Source: Sedimenticola sp.
GTDB lineage: Bacteria > Pseudomonadota > Gammaproteobacteria > Chromatiales > Chromatiaceae
Length of the DNA: 20,500 nt
NCBI GenBank assembly: GCA_030590525.1
Contig: JAUUYI010000003.1
Location: forward strand, 1 to 20,500
Reading direction: 5' to 3'
Part shown: positions 8,218-16,422 of the stretch, in pieces
How positions within the stretch are numbered: the stretch's first letter is position 1
Layout of the letters: each line of letters opens with the position of its first letter
The notes under the pieces: model-generated
The model's database searches: none
What the model was told of the DNA's origin: nothing
What the model saw: only the letters and a program-made list of their open reading frames with translations
Made by a program: the position numbers and the translations under genes

Positions 8218-9321
8218 ATGAATGACAACATCTTTCTTGGAATTGCCGCGCCGGGTATCGCCGGTCTGAAACCCTATACTCCGGGTAAACCGGTGTCCGA
8301 ACTGGAACGGGAACTGGGCATCAGCGGCTCGGTGAAACTGGCCTCCAATGAAAACCCCCTGGGCTGCAGTGAGCGTGCAAAGGCGGCGATCCGGGTAGAA
8401 CTCTCCCAGGTTTCGCGCTACCCGGATGGCAGCGGTTATGAACTGCGCAACGCGCTGGCCGAAAAGCATGGTGTGGATGCCGCCTGCGTTACTCTGGGTA
8501 ACGGCTCCAATGACGTGCTGGACATGATCGCCCGGGTATTTCTGAGGCCTGGCCGGGAATCCCTCTTCTCCGAGCACGCCTTTGCCGTCTACCCTATCAG
8601 CAGTCAGGCGGTGGGGGCTGACATCCGGGTCACGCCAGCCCGCAATTACGGCTACGATCTGGATGCGATGGGCAGCAGGGTCGGTGAGCGGACCGGCGTG
8701 GTCTGGATTGCCAATCCCAATAACCCAACCGGCACCTGGGTAGAGGGGACGGTGCTGGAGAAGTTCATCGCTGCCGTGCCTGGGAATGTGATCGTGGTGG
8801 TGGACGAGGCCTATATCGAATATGTGGATGAGTCGGGATACCCGGATGCGAGTCAGTGGCTCTCCCGATACCCGAACCTGATCGTTACCCGCACCTTTTC
8901 CAAGGCCTATGGTCTGGCCTCCCTGCGGGTTGGTTACGGACTCTCCCACCCGGATGTGGCGGATCTGCTGAACCGGGTGCGTCAACCGTTCAATGTCAAC
9001 AGCATGGCGCTGGCGGCAGCGCTGGCGGCACTCGATGACCAGGCATTCATCCGCCGCTCGGTGGAGACAAACCGGGAGGGAATGGCACAACTCATAACGG
9101 GTTGCGAAAAGTTGGGGCTTGGTTTTATCCCGTCGGCAGGCAACTTCATAACGATCGATGTGGGCCGCCCGGTAGGGGAGGTGGATACAGCCCTGCTCAA
9201 ACAGGGCTGCATCGCCCGGCCGGTAGCCAACTATGGCCTGGCCAATCACCTGCGCGTCACAGTCGGGCTGCAGGAGGAGAATCAACGCTTTCTCAGGGCC
9301 CTCGAAAAGGTGCTGGGCTGA
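8218..9321 (+). CDS. hisC: Histidinol-phosphate / aromatic aminotransferase
   Basis: This is a PLP-dependent class I/II aminotransferase of the HisC family. HisC acts on imidazole acetol phosphate. Copies encoded between pheA and tyrA, as here, are often HisC2-type enzymes that also transaminate phenylpyruvate and 4-hydroxyphenylpyruvate. The 367 residues show KLASNENPLG at 40-49, NPNNPTGT at 166-173 and the PLP-contacting Asp196 in VVVDEAYIEY. The Schiff-base lysine is Lys229 in RTFSKAYGLASLRVGYG. The ATG at 8218 has AAGG at 8207-8210. The stop overlaps the tyrA start by one base, so the two are translationally coupled. The repeat-filled gap upstream suggests a promoter separate from pheA. 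Which substrate dominates in vivo cannot be read from sequence. Confidence 0.95.
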   Translation: MNDNIFLGIAAPGIAGLKPYTPGKPVSELERELGISGSVKLASNENPLGCSERAKAAIRVELSQVSRYPDGSGYELRNALAEKHGVDAACVTLGNGSNDVLDMIARVFLRPGRESLFSEHAFAVYPISSQAVGADIRVTPARNYGYDLDAMGSRVGERTGVVWIANPNNPTGTWVEGTVLEKFIAAVPGNVIVVVDEAYIEYVDESGYPDASQWLSRYPNLIVTRTFSKAYGLASLRVGYGLSHPDVADLLNRVRQPFNVNSMALAAALAALDDQAFIRRSVETNREGMAQLITGCEKLGLGFIPSAGNFITIDVGRPVGEVDTALLKQGCIARPVANYGLANHLRVTVGLQEENQRFLRALEKVLG

Positions 9322-10202
9322 TGCTCATCCGCCAGTTGACGGTCATCGGTGTCGGTCTGATCGGCGGTTCCCTGGCCCGGGCACTGCGTGAGGCGGGAGA
9401 GGTGGGTGAGGTCGTTGGCTGCGGCCGGGGACGTGCCAACCTGGAAAAGGCGTTGGAGCTTGGGGTGGTCGACCGCTACAGCCATGATATCGGTGAGGCG
9501 GTGGAAGGGGCTGACATGGTGTTTCTCGGGGTGCCGCTTGGTGCCATGGGGGAGGCATTCGGCGCAATGCGTCAACACCTCTTACCCGACGCCGTGATTA
9601 CCGACGGTGGCAGCGCCAAGCGCAGCGTGGTAGAAGCGTGCCGTGTTGCCTTCGGTGAACTGTGCCCCGCTTTTGTGCCGGGGCATCCCATTGCGGGCAC
9701 CGAGAAGAGCGGTGTCGAGGCCGCCTTCAGCACCCTCTATCGGGGCCGCCGGGTGATACTGACGCCAACCGAAGCCACCTCTGCAGCGGCACTGAAGAAG
9801 GTGGAAGCCATGTGGCAGTTGTGTGGTGCGAGGGTAACCCGTATGGAGGTAGGGCATCACGATGAAGTGCTGGCTGCCACATCTCACCTGCCCCACATGC
9901 TCGCCTTCAGCCTGGTGGACGTGCTGGCTCGGATGAAGGAGAACGACGAAATTTTTCGCTATGCAGCCGGAGGTTTCCGCGATTTTACCCGGATCGCTTC
10001 CAGTAACCCGGTGATGTGGAAGGACATCTGTCTGGCCAATAGAGAGGCCCTGAGCGAGATGATGGAGCGCTACATCGGCGAGATGAGTGAGCTTGCGGCG
10101 GTGATTCGGGCGGGTGACGGTGATCGTCTGCTGGAGATATTCAGCCGGGCCAAGGCGGCACGGGATCGCTATGTCGACACCGTCAAAGATTCCGGGGCGT
10201 AG
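9321..10202 (+). CDS. tyrA: Prephenate dehydrogenase
   Basis: TyrA oxidatively decarboxylates prephenate to 4-hydroxyphenylpyruvate with NAD(P), the route to tyrosine. The 293-residue protein is a stand-alone TyrA. It has the Rossmann motif GVGLIGGS at 10-17, ITDGGSAK near 93, and the substrate-site GHPIAGTEKSG at 121-131 with His122. ATSHLPHMLAF lies near 186. It has no chorismate mutase domain and no C-terminal ACT domain. The start is the ATG in TGATG overlapping the hisC stop; the longer open frame upstream is only out-of-phase hisC sequence. In many gammaproteobacteria tyrA is followed by, or fused to, aroA. Here the reading frame ends normally and a strong hairpin follows. Confidence 0.96.
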   Translation: MLIRQLTVIGVGLIGGSLARALREAGEVGEVVGCGRGRANLEKALELGVVDRYSHDIGEAVEGADMVFLGVPLGAMGEAFGAMRQHLLPDAVITDGGSAKRSVVEACRVAFGELCPAFVPGHPIAGTEKSGVEAAFSTLYRGRRVILTPTEATSAAALKKVEAMWQLCGARVTRMEVGHHDEVLAATSHLPHMLAFSLVDVLARMKENDEIFRYAAGGFRDFTRIASSNPVMWKDICLANREALSEMMERYIGEMSELAAVIRAGDGDRLLEIFSRAKAARDRYVDTVKDSGA

Positions 10203-10213
10203 TGCCCAAGCAG

Positions 10214-10256
10214 CTAGCCCGCATTTCTCACCAGGGGGGTGAGAAATGCGGGCTAG
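10214..10256. terminator. Perfect 19-bp hairpin after tyrA
   Basis: CTAGCCCGCATTTCTCACC (10214-10232) is exactly complementary to 10238-10256, with a 5-base AGGGG loop. It starts 11 bases after tyrA. It lacks a T-tract, so it may act as a 3' end stabiliser, a factor-dependent end point or a dispersed palindromic repeat. The aromatic gene block stops here. Confidence 0.55.
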
Positions 10257-10319
10257 GAGCCTCTCCGAGATGGGTGTTTACATCCTGGTCATATACAGTA
10301 GATTATGTCCAGACAGGTT

Positions 10320-10390
10320 AACTTTTCAATGAGTTGGGTCGTATCATGGTAACTGCCCCGGGTTATTGAGAAGTTATGTATCATATGTAG
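10320..10390. repeat. TTATTGAGAAGTTA repeat, copy 1, with inverted partner
   Basis: TTATTGAGAAGTT (10363-10375) pairs with AACTTTTCAATGA (10320-10332), using two G-T pairs. The stretch 10354-10390 also recurs inverted at 20361-20395. It continues into TGTAGGATGTGGTGAGCTTG, which resembles the TGTAGG repeats elsewhere. The rest of the 10203-10472 gap shows no gene. Confidence 0.65.
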
Positions 10391-10472
10391 GATGTGGTGA
10401 GCTTGCGAACCGCTTCGTTGGCGCTGGCAGGGTGTTTCAACTTTTTTCAGAAGGACAGGCAAGGAGATATTG

Positions 10473-11489
10473 ATGAGAGCCATTGGTTGTAAGGGCGGCA
10501 GGTCACTGGAAAATCCGGACTCTTTTGTGACTTTTGAGCAGGATACGCCTACGCCAGAGGGCAGGGATCTGCTCATCAGGATAGAGGCCATTTCGGTCAA
10601 TCCGGTCGATTTCAAGGTGCGGGAGAGTATTACTGAATCACAGGATCCACCCCGTATCCTGGGCTGGGATGCTGCGGGTGTGGTGGAGGCCGTTGGCGAT
10701 CAGGTCGAACTGTTCCAACCGGGTGCCAGGGTCTTCTATGCCGGTGATGTCACTCGGTCGGGCAGCAATGCAACGCACCAGTTGGTGGACGAACGGATCG
10801 TGGGCCAGCATCCCAAAAATCTGGGCTTTGCCGAGGCGGCGGCTCTGCCGTTAACGGCGATCACCGCCTGGGAGGCACTCTTCTCACGCCTCAAGATCGA
10901 TCCCGAAGCCGACGCCGGAAAACGGATATTGATCATCAGTGGTGCCGGCGGTGTGGGCTCGATCGCGATCCAGCTGGCGAAATCCGTGGCCAGGCTGGAA
11001 ATTATTGCCACGGCCTCCCGGGAAGAGAGCCGGGCGTGGTGTTCCTCTCTGGGGGCCGATCACACCATCGACCACTTCGAGGATATGGCGGCACAGTTGA
11101 AGCAGAAGGGGATCGGGGCACCCGACTACATCCTCTGCCTCAGCCATACCGACCAGCACTTCCTGACCATGGTCAACCTGATTGCCCCCCAGGGGATGAT
11201 CTGCAGTATCGTGGGGAACAAACAGAAGCACGATCTGGATCTGTTGAAATCGAAGAGTGCCGGATTCGTCTGGGAGTTCATGTTTACCCGTTCCATGTAT
11301 CAGACCCCGGACATGATCGAGCAACATCGCCTGTTGAATGAGATTGCCCGGCTGGTGGAAGAGGGGGAGATCAAAACCACACTCAAGCAGCTCCTCGGGC
11401 CGGTTAGTGTCGCGAATATCCGTGAATCCCACCGGCTACTGGAAGCGGGGCACTGTGTCGGCAAGATCGTTCTGGAGGGGTTTGAATAA
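10473..11489 (+). CDS. Medium-chain dehydrogenase/reductase, zinc-independent quinone-oxidoreductase type
   Basis: The 338-residue protein belongs to the MDR superfamily, near the group annotated as zinc-binding alcohol dehydrogenase family protein (TIGR02817-like). It has the GroES-like N-terminal domain (ISVNPVDFKVRE near 40, GWDAAGVVEAVG near 64). A Rossmann domain follows with the NADPH-binding SGAGGVGSIAIQLAK at 156-170 and ATASREES near 179. The catalytic-zinc ligands of true alcohol dehydrogenases are missing: GWD stands where GHE is usual. It therefore probably reduces a quinone or an activated double bond with NADPH; the substrate is unknown. The ATG at 10473 follows AAGGAGA at 10461-10467 with 5 bases spacing. 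It appears monocistronic, flanked by repeats on both sides, and is unrelated to the aromatic genes before it. Confidence 0.88.
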   Translation: MRAIGCKGGRSLENPDSFVTFEQDTPTPEGRDLLIRIEAISVNPVDFKVRESITESQDPPRILGWDAAGVVEAVGDQVELFQPGARVFYAGDVTRSGSNATHQLVDERIVGQHPKNLGFAEAAALPLTAITAWEALFSRLKIDPEADAGKRILIISGAGGVGSIAIQLAKSVARLEIIATASREESRAWCSSLGADHTIDHFEDMAAQLKQKGIGAPDYILCLSHTDQHFLTMVNLIAPQGMICSIVGNKQKHDLDLLKSKSAGFVWEFMFTRSMYQTPDMIEQHRLLNEIARLVEEGEIKTTLKQLLGPVSVANIRESHRLLEAGHCVGKIVLEGFE

Positions 11490-11523
11490 CAGAAGTCAGG
11501 ACTCAGCATGAGATACTTGAGTA

Positions 11524-11600
11524 CTTATGACTTAAGTTTTGGAGTTCATTGCCCCCTCTTCCTCTCCCTCATCCTTTCCTTCTTCCTGAGGGAGAAGGGA
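11524..11600. repeat. TCAAGTTTCGGAGTTCA-type repeat, third copy, with CCCTC/GAGGG hairpin
   Basis: ACTTAAGTTTTGGAGTTCA is a diverged copy of the repeat at 7802-7826. It is followed by a pyrimidine-rich stretch in which TCTCCCTC pairs with GAGGGAGA (arms near 11560 and 11588). The same order, this repeat and then a TTCTTCCTcAGGGAGAAGG hairpin, occurs at 7810-7880, so the two regions may derive from one element. Confidence 0.6.
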
Positions 11601-11675
11601 CGGGGTCATTCAGGAGACGGGTAGTGAAATCGAACTCTATCTCACACCGGCCCGGGTGATCGTGGTATCGGATTG

Positions 11676-12152
11676 ATGCTGATCCACGCACTGCTGCTGG
11701 CGCTGGTGGCCAACGGTACACCGGTCATTGCAAGTTTTCTTCTGAAATCCCTGTGTGCCTGGTCTCTGGATGGCGGACGGAAGGCATGGGACGGCGCGCC
11801 ATGGCTCGGACGATCCAAGACTTTCAGAGGGGTATTCCTTTCCCTCCTGGTTACTACTGTAACTGCAATGCTGATCGATCTGCCCTGGGTGGTGGGGTTG
11901 CAGTTTGCCGCTCTGGCAATGGTCGGTGACCTGTTGTCCAGTTTCTGTAAGCGCCGCCTTGGCATGGAATCGAGTAGCAAGGCGCGTGGCCTGGATCAGG
12001 TCCCCGAGTCCCTGCTGCCCCTCTGGGCCAGCCAGACTGCACTCGGGCTGGAGTGGCAGGATGTGTTGCTGCTGGTTGCACTCTTCTGGGTGCTCGAGTT
12101 GCTGCTCTCTCAGCTGTTGTATCGGCTGCACATCCGCGATCGCCCGTATTGA
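11676..12152 (+). CDS. CDP-archaeol synthase family (DUF46/CarS-like) membrane protein
   Basis: The 158-residue protein has the DUF46 signature: ALVANGTPVIASF at 10-21, LDGGRKAWDGAPWLGRSKTFRG at 31-52, and a MVGDLLSSFCKRRLGMESSSKARGLDQVPES segment at 82-111. Hydrophobic segments lie near 3-28, 53-85 and 129-149, so it should sit in the inner membrane. Archaeal CarS transfers CDP onto unsaturated archaeol. Bacterial members have no settled substrate and presumably act on a CTP plus lipid-alcohol or lipid-phosphate substrate. The ATG at 11676 is preferred over the TTG at 11673; neither has a clear ribosome binding site, and a stop at 11625 limits the frame. It converges with the phosphoesterase gene, whose stop is 15 bases away. 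Confidence 0.8.
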   Translation: MLIHALLLALVANGTPVIASFLLKSLCAWSLDGGRKAWDGAPWLGRSKTFRGVFLSLLVTTVTAMLIDLPWVVGLQFAALAMVGDLLSSFCKRRLGMESSSKARGLDQVPESLLPLWASQTALGLEWQDVLLLVALFWVLELLLSQLLYRLHIRDRPY

Positions 12153-12167
12153 AGCAAGGGTATGCGT

Positions 12168-13109
12168 TCACGATCTATTACGTAACCGGTGCAGGGTCAC
12201 TTCCGGCGGGCAGTTGATGCGGACTTCTACGATGCTGGTGCCCGCCCCGACAGAGGTGTAGCCAACCATGGTGTGGTGGTGCCAGCTACCGGATCCCATA
12301 TATTTCGGGCAACTGGCATCCAGGGTGAGGGGATGGCCACCCGGGAGGCAGATCTGGCCACCATGGGTGTGACCACACAGCATGGCGTCAAACCCCGCAT
12401 GGGCCGCCTGACGGTAGATCTCCGGAGTGTGGGAGAGCAGGAGGGAGGGGGCATCTTGTGGAATCTCTCTGCTCGCCTTTTCGATGTTGTCCACCCGAAA
12501 GTAGTGGGCATCGTCAATGCCAGCCAGGTGGATAGACGCTCCGCCCCGTTCTATCCGCAGTGACTCATTGAGTAGCATCTGGATACCCATCTGTTCCAGG
12601 TCCGGCAGCATGCAGATACTGTCATGGTTTCCGAGAACTCCATAGACCGGCTGGTGCAGCACACTGCTGACTCTTCTCATCTCGCGCATGGCCGCATCGA
12701 TAGGGCCACAGGTCTGGGCTCGGAGGTCGCCGGTAATGACGCAGATGTCGTACTCCAGTGTCTCAATTTTTTCCGCCAGGGCGCGAGTTGCCAGCGGATC
12801 CATGTCGGCATGGATATCGCTCAAGTGAAGGAGTGTGAATCCCTCGAAGCTGGCGGGCAGGTTTTTTATCGGGAGATCGTTGTTACGTACCTGGATGTTA
12901 CGTGCGTTGTACCGTCCCCACCAATAGGTGCCGCTCAGCTTCAGTATGTAACGGAGTGCTGAATGGAGGGAGTACCAGTTCTCCGGGTGGAAAAAATTCA
13001 GTCCACCACCGAACACCCGTGGTGTCGCCTCCTCTTCGATTCCAATGCGCTGATGTGCATGCACCGGCCCCAGCCTTTCAATCAGCTTTTTTCTGATCTC
13101 TTGATCCAT
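12168..13109 (-). CDS. Calcineurin-like metallophosphoesterase (YaeI/LpxG-like)
   Basis: The protein is a 313-residue binuclear metallophosphoesterase. Metal-binding motifs appear in order: LSDIHAD at 96-102, GDLR at 127-130, GNHD at 160-163, LLSHTPE at 224-230 and GHTHGGQ at 246-252. About 90 residues precede the domain and contain no clear signal peptide; SALRYILKLSGTYWWGRY near 50-67 could be a membrane-associated helix. The closest known types are YaeI-like phosphodiesterases and the UDP-2,3-diacylglucosamine hydrolase LpxG. A role in lipid A or envelope lipid metabolism is possible but not shown. The ATG at 13109 lacks a ribosome binding site, and TATAAT lies only 7 bases upstream of it, so the transcript may be nearly leaderless. 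Confidence 0.87.
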   Translation of the reverse strand: MDQEIRKKLIERLGPVHAHQRIGIEEEATPRVFGGGLNFFHPENWYSLHSALRYILKLSGTYWWGRYNARNIQVRNNDLPIKNLPASFEGFTLLHLSDIHADMDPLATRALAEKIETLEYDICVITGDLRAQTCGPIDAAMREMRRVSSVLHQPVYGVLGNHDSICMLPDLEQMGIQMLLNESLRIERGGASIHLAGIDDAHYFRVDNIEKASREIPQDAPSLLLSHTPEIYRQAAHAGFDAMLCGHTHGGQICLPGGHPLTLDASCPKYMGSGSWHHHTMVGYTSVGAGTSIVEVRINCPPEVTLHRLRNRS

Positions 13110-13116
13110 GAAGCGT

Positions 13117-13122
13117 ATTATA
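13117..13122 (-). promoter_or_regulatory. -10 box (TATAAT) for the metallophosphoesterase gene
   Basis: On the minus strand TATAAT reads from 13122 to 13117, a consensus -10 element. The expected transcript start falls within a few bases of the ATG at 13109. The -35 region is poor. A leaderless message is the simplest reading; a later start codon is the alternative. Confidence 0.45.
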
Positions 13123-13219
13123 CCCCCTTAAGTTCCCCCCGGTTTCGAGTATGGGATGTTGCCGTTCATTCGGCAGTACTGTCCTGTATTAAGAGTGCTC
13201 AGCCGGGCTGAGAAAACAA

Positions 13220-14209
13220 GTGGGGAAGCGGTTGGCATTATCCGATTATGTAAATACTTTTGGTCAGGATCTTCTGAGACGTTATGGCGAAAGGGTACAT
13301 AAGCTGGCGATCAACGCCGGGTTCTCCTGCCCTAATCGAGATGGTGCCAAGGGGTGGGGTGGCTGTACCTTCTGTAACAATGTCTCATTCAACCCCAATG
13401 CCCGCAAACCCCCAACGGTGCTGGAACAGATTGAATCCGGGCGCCGGGTGCTGCGAAAACGGACGGGGGCTCGCCGCTACATCGCTTATTTTCAGGCCTA
13501 TACCAACACCTATGCGGATGTATCATACCTGACAGAGCTGTATGGGGAGGCTCTGGCTGAACCGGATGTGACGGGGATCTCGGTGGGGACGCGGCCGGAC
13601 TGTGTGCCGGATCAGGTCCTTGATCTTCTGAGCGGTTATCAGCAGCAGGGGCTTGAGGTGTGGCTCGAGCTGGGATTGCAGTCCGCCTTTGATGATACGC
13701 TGGAGCGGGTAAATCGCGGTCATGGCTTCGCTGAATATATCGACGCGGTGGGCCGGGCAAAAGAGCGGGGAATCCCGGTCTGCTGTCACCTCATCGTTGG
13801 ACTCCCGGGTGAAGGCAGAGAACGTGCCCTGGCGAGCCTTCGGCAGGTAGTTGAACTCGGGGTGGATGGGTTGAAACTGCACCCTCTGCATGTTGTCAAG
13901 GGGACTCGTCTGGCGAACCAGTGGCGAAGGGGAGAATATCCCCCCCTCACCTGCGAAGAGTATATCTCTATCGCCTGCGAAATGATCGAGCAGACCCCCC
14001 CGGCTGTGGTATATCACCGGGTCACAGGGACCGCCTCACGGGATATTCTGCTGGCGCCGGCATGGTGCGCGAAAAAGTGGGCGATACTGAACGGCATCGA
14101 GCGCGAGCGGGCACGGCGCGGCAGCCGACAGGGGCAGGGTCATTCTGCGGCTGAGCCTCGATCGTTTGAAATCAGCCGGAAGCTGCGGGTGGGCTCGAAT
14201 GGACCGTAA
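13220..14209 (+). CDS. yhcC: TIGR01212 family radical SAM protein (YhcC-like)
   Basis: The 329-residue cytoplasmic protein is an iron-sulfur enzyme of the YhcC/TIGR01212 group, related to the Elp3-like radical SAM fold. It has the unusual cluster motif of that family, C37-x11-C49-x2-C52 in CPNRDGAKGWGGCTFC, rather than CxxxCxxC. Further family segments are YFQAYTNTYA near 89, VGTRPDCVPD near 121, LELGLQSAFDDTLERVNRGH near 149, and HLIVGLPGE near 187. The substrate of the family is not established; a tRNA- or translation-related modification has been suggested from fold similarity. The start is GTG at 13220 with no strong ribosome binding site, and is chosen because GKRLALSDYVNTFG matches the family start. 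About 25 residues at the C-terminus extend past the usual end. Confidence 0.9.
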   Translation: MGKRLALSDYVNTFGQDLLRRYGERVHKLAINAGFSCPNRDGAKGWGGCTFCNNVSFNPNARKPPTVLEQIESGRRVLRKRTGARRYIAYFQAYTNTYADVSYLTELYGEALAEPDVTGISVGTRPDCVPDQVLDLLSGYQQQGLEVWLELGLQSAFDDTLERVNRGHGFAEYIDAVGRAKERGIPVCCHLIVGLPGEGRERALASLRQVVELGVDGLKLHPLHVVKGTRLANQWRRGEYPPLTCEEYISIACEMIEQTPPAVVYHRVTGTASRDILLAPAWCAKKWAILNGIERERARRGSRQGQGHSAAEPRSFEISRKLRVGSNGP

Positions 14210-14352
14210 GCGGATTTCATGCGTAGCAACAGCATCGACAGAGGGGATGCCGCATTGACGACCACCAGCGTGGTCTCCGGTCCACCACCGGAAAATACCG
14301 GGGAAGAGAGGATCAGCCCCAGCAGCAGGCTGGGGAGAGTTTGTCCCCGCAA
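14209..14352 (-). pseudogene. Possible remnant of a TIGR03790-type exported protein gene
   Basis: Read on the minus strand just after the cysG stop, this stretch encodes a hydrophobic leader (LPSLLLGLILSSPVFSGGG). GPETTLVVVNAASPLSMLL follows, which resembles the signal peptide and first strand of TIGR03790 family proteins (from memory, PENVLVVVNANSPLS). After about 45 residues the resemblance stops and the frame runs into the antisense of the radical SAM gene. The only start is a TTG at 14352. I read it as a truncated gene end left after a deletion. A chance open frame is the alternative. Confidence 0.35.
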
Positions 14353-14357
14353 ACTTT

Positions 14358-15779
14358 CTATTGGGCCGGGGAAGTTGCCCCGCTCCTGGGTTCTTTCGGG
14401 GCCTTGTACCAGCTCAGTTTCTCCTGTAGTTCGACCACCTTGCCAACGATGATCAGGGTAGGGGGTTTGGGCTTCTCACGCTCCACGATCTCCTGGATAT
14501 TGGAGAGGGTGCCGGTGAAGACCCGTTGATTCTCGGTGGTGCCCTGCTGCACCAGTGCCACCGGCATCTCCGGCGACACGCCATGAGCTATCAGCTCACG
14601 GCAGATCACCGGTAACCCGAGCAGCCCCATGTAGAACACCACAGTCTGGTTCGGCTGGGCCAGCTGATTCCAGTTAAGATTCATGCTGCCATCTTTCAAA
14701 TGCCCGGTGACGAAGGTAACCGACTGGGCATAGTCACGGTGGGTCAGCGGGATCCCGGCGTAAGCGGCGCAGCCGGAGGCGGCAGTGACGGCGGGTACCA
14801 CCTGGAAGGGGACACTCTCGGAGGAGAGGGTGTCGATCTCCTCGCCACCACGACCAAAGATGAAAGGGTCTCCGCCCTTGAGGCGAACCACTCGCTTGCC
14901 CTCTTTTGCCAGACGCACCAGCAGCTGATTGATCTCCTCCTGGCGCATGGCGTGGTGGTCGCGCTCCTTGCCTACATAGATTCGCTCTGCATCTCTCCGG
15001 GTCATCTCCAGGATCGGTTTTGCCACCAGCCGGTCATAGACCACGACATCTGCCTGCTGCATCAACCGCAGGGCGCGAAACGAAAGCAGATCAGGATCGC
15101 CGGGGCCTCCGCCAACGAGATAGACCTCGCCCATGATGGTGTCCGGGCTGTTCTCCTCCAGAGCACGCTGCATGGCGGCATCGGCCTCTTCCATGTGACC
15201 GGAGAATACCCGCTCCGCAATACCACTGCTGAGCACGTTCTCCCAGAACAGCCGGCGATCGGAGGGTTTGCGGAAGCGCTGCTTGACCTGCTCCCGGTAG
15301 CGGCGTGCCAGCTCTGCCAGGCGCCCGTAACCGGCCGGGATCAGTGTTTCGAGGCGGGTGCGGATGAGGCGGGCCAGCACCGGGGACGCCCCACTGGTGG
15401 ATACTGCTGCGACCACTGGAGAGCGGTCGATGATGGAAGGGACGATAAACGAGCAGAGTGCTGGCTGGTCCACTACATTGACCGGTATGTGGCGCCGATC
15501 CGCATGTTCGGATACGGTACGGTTGACCGCAGGGTCATCGGTGGCGGCGATGACCAGACGGCAATCCGCCAGATCCTCTTCTTGATACTCTCTTGCCAGG
15601 TGCTCTATCTTGCCATGCTCTTTCAGCAATTCGAGTTCCTGGGTGATTCGGGGTGCCACAACCCGGATTCTGGCAGCTGCTTTGAGCAGCAGTACCACCT
15701 TTCGTGCCGCCACTTCACCGCCGCCGACGATCAGACAGGGCTGTTTTCTGATGTTGAGAAAGATGGGAAGAAAATCCAT
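14358..15779 (-). CDS. cysG: Siroheme synthase (trifunctional)
   Basis: CysG makes siroheme from uroporphyrinogen III by methylation, dehydrogenation and iron insertion; siroheme serves assimilatory and dissimilatory sulfite reductases. The 473 residues hold the N-terminal dehydrogenase/ferrochelatase module with [10 protein letters not shown] at 18-27, the catalytic Asp104 in [11 protein letters not shown] and Ser128 in STSGASP. A dimerisation middle region follows. The C-terminal methyltransferase has [15 protein letters not shown] from 219 and [16 protein letters not shown] from 299. The ATG at 15779 gives the standard [10 protein letters not shown] start; 18 further in-frame residues upstream do not match the family. 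It is transcribed away from the rhodanese-tusA-dsrE2 genes, which fits a sulfur-metabolism neighbourhood. The C-terminus (SGATSPAQ) runs slightly longer than in E. coli (457). Confidence 0.97.
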   Translation of the reverse strand: MDFLPIFLNIRKQPCLIVGGGEVAARKVVLLLKAAARIRVVAPRITQELELLKEHGKIEHLAREYQEEDLADCRLVIAATDDPAVNRTVSEHADRRHIPVNVVDQPALCSFIVPSIIDRSPVVAAVSTSGASPVLARLIRTRLETLIPAGYGRLAELARRYREQVKQRFRKPSDRRLFWENVLSSGIAERVFSGHMEEADAAMQRALEENSPDTIMGEVYLVGGGPGDPDLLSFRALRLMQQADVVVYDRLVAKPILEMTRRDAERIYVGKERDHHAMRQEEINQLLVRLAKEGKRVVRLKGGDPFIFGRGGEEIDTLSSESVPFQVVPAVTAASGCAAYAGIPLTHRDYAQSVTFVTGHLKDGSMNLNWNQLAQPNQTVVFYMGLLGLPVICRELIAHGVSPEMPVALVQQGTTENQRVFTGTLSNIQEIVEREKPKPPTLIIVGKVVELQEKLSWYKAPKEPRSGATSPAQ

Positions 15780-15969
15780 TGTAAACCCGCTAAGCTCGTA
15801 ATTTGGCTGGCCGAGTTGATAGTACTCTGTCAACCTGATGATTAGTAAAGTCGCGCGAACTCTAACATGGGGTGATCAGACGGGACAAACCCAGCAGCAG
15901 TTCTGAATCCGGATTAGATCCTGGGGGCTCTGTTGTCAGGGTGACAATTGCTGGATTAGAAAGGGATAC

Positions 15970-15999
15970 TTGCATATATCAGGGATCCAGTAATATACT
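15970..15999 (+). promoter_or_regulatory. Candidate promoter for the rhodanese gene
   Basis: TTGCAT (15970-15975) and TATACT (15994-15999) are separated by 18 bases, in the 260-base divergent gap between cysG and the rhodanese gene. The stretch is AT-rich relative to its surroundings. Motif evidence only. No clear operator dyad was found. Confidence 0.45.
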
Positions 16000-16039
16000 A
16001 AAATACTTGGTTATTCACGTTGAAGAGGAATAGTTTCAG

Positions 16040-16366
16040 GTGGTAAAAGAGATAGATTCCAAAGAGCTGGAGAAGAGGCTTTTAAAAAATGAGGACCTTT
16101 ATCTACTCGATATTCGTAGCGAGGCGGAGGTGATGCATGGAATGTTGCCGAACTCCGAGCATCTGCCCATGCACCTTATCCCAGTGCGTATGATGGATTT
16201 TCCCAAGGACAGGGATATCGTCCTCTATTGTCGCAGCGGCGCACGTTCCTATCATGCCTGCAGATTCATGATGCAGCAGGGTTTTAGCAATGTGATCAAC
16301 CTGAAAGGTGGCATCATCGATTGGGCTCGCAACGGATTGGAGATTGCGCCGATGGCAGAGGTCTGA
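16040..16366 (+). CDS. Single-domain rhodanese-like sulfurtransferase
   Basis: The 108-residue protein is one rhodanese domain without a signal peptide. YLLDIRSEAEVMHGMLPNSEHLP at 21-43 and the active-site loop CRSGARS with Cys64 bind persulfide sulfur. GFSNVINLKGGIIDWARNG closes the fold. In sulfur oxidisers the Rhd protein of the rhd-tusA-dsrE2 cluster loads sulfane sulfur from low-molecular-weight persulfides onto TusA. The order and orientation here match that cluster. The start is GTG at 16040 with AGAGGA at 16024-16029. The 137 bases to tusA contain another possible promoter, so the three genes may be partly independent. Confidence 0.92.
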   Translation: MVKEIDSKELEKRLLKNEDLYLLDIRSEAEVMHGMLPNSEHLPMHLIPVRMMDFPKDRDIVLYCRSGARSYHACRFMMQQGFSNVINLKGGIIDWARNGLEIAPMAEV

Positions 16367-16422
16367 GCCATTGCCGGGGCAGGAGTAAACAGGCGAAGTA
16401 AAGGTTAATTGACCCTTATCAC

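Noticed and set aside
9102..9320. 73-codon upstream extension of tyrA that overlaps hisC.
   Set aside because: The extension is out-of-frame hisC sequence. The TGATG overlap at 9321 gives the normal TyrA N-terminus with its Rossmann motif.
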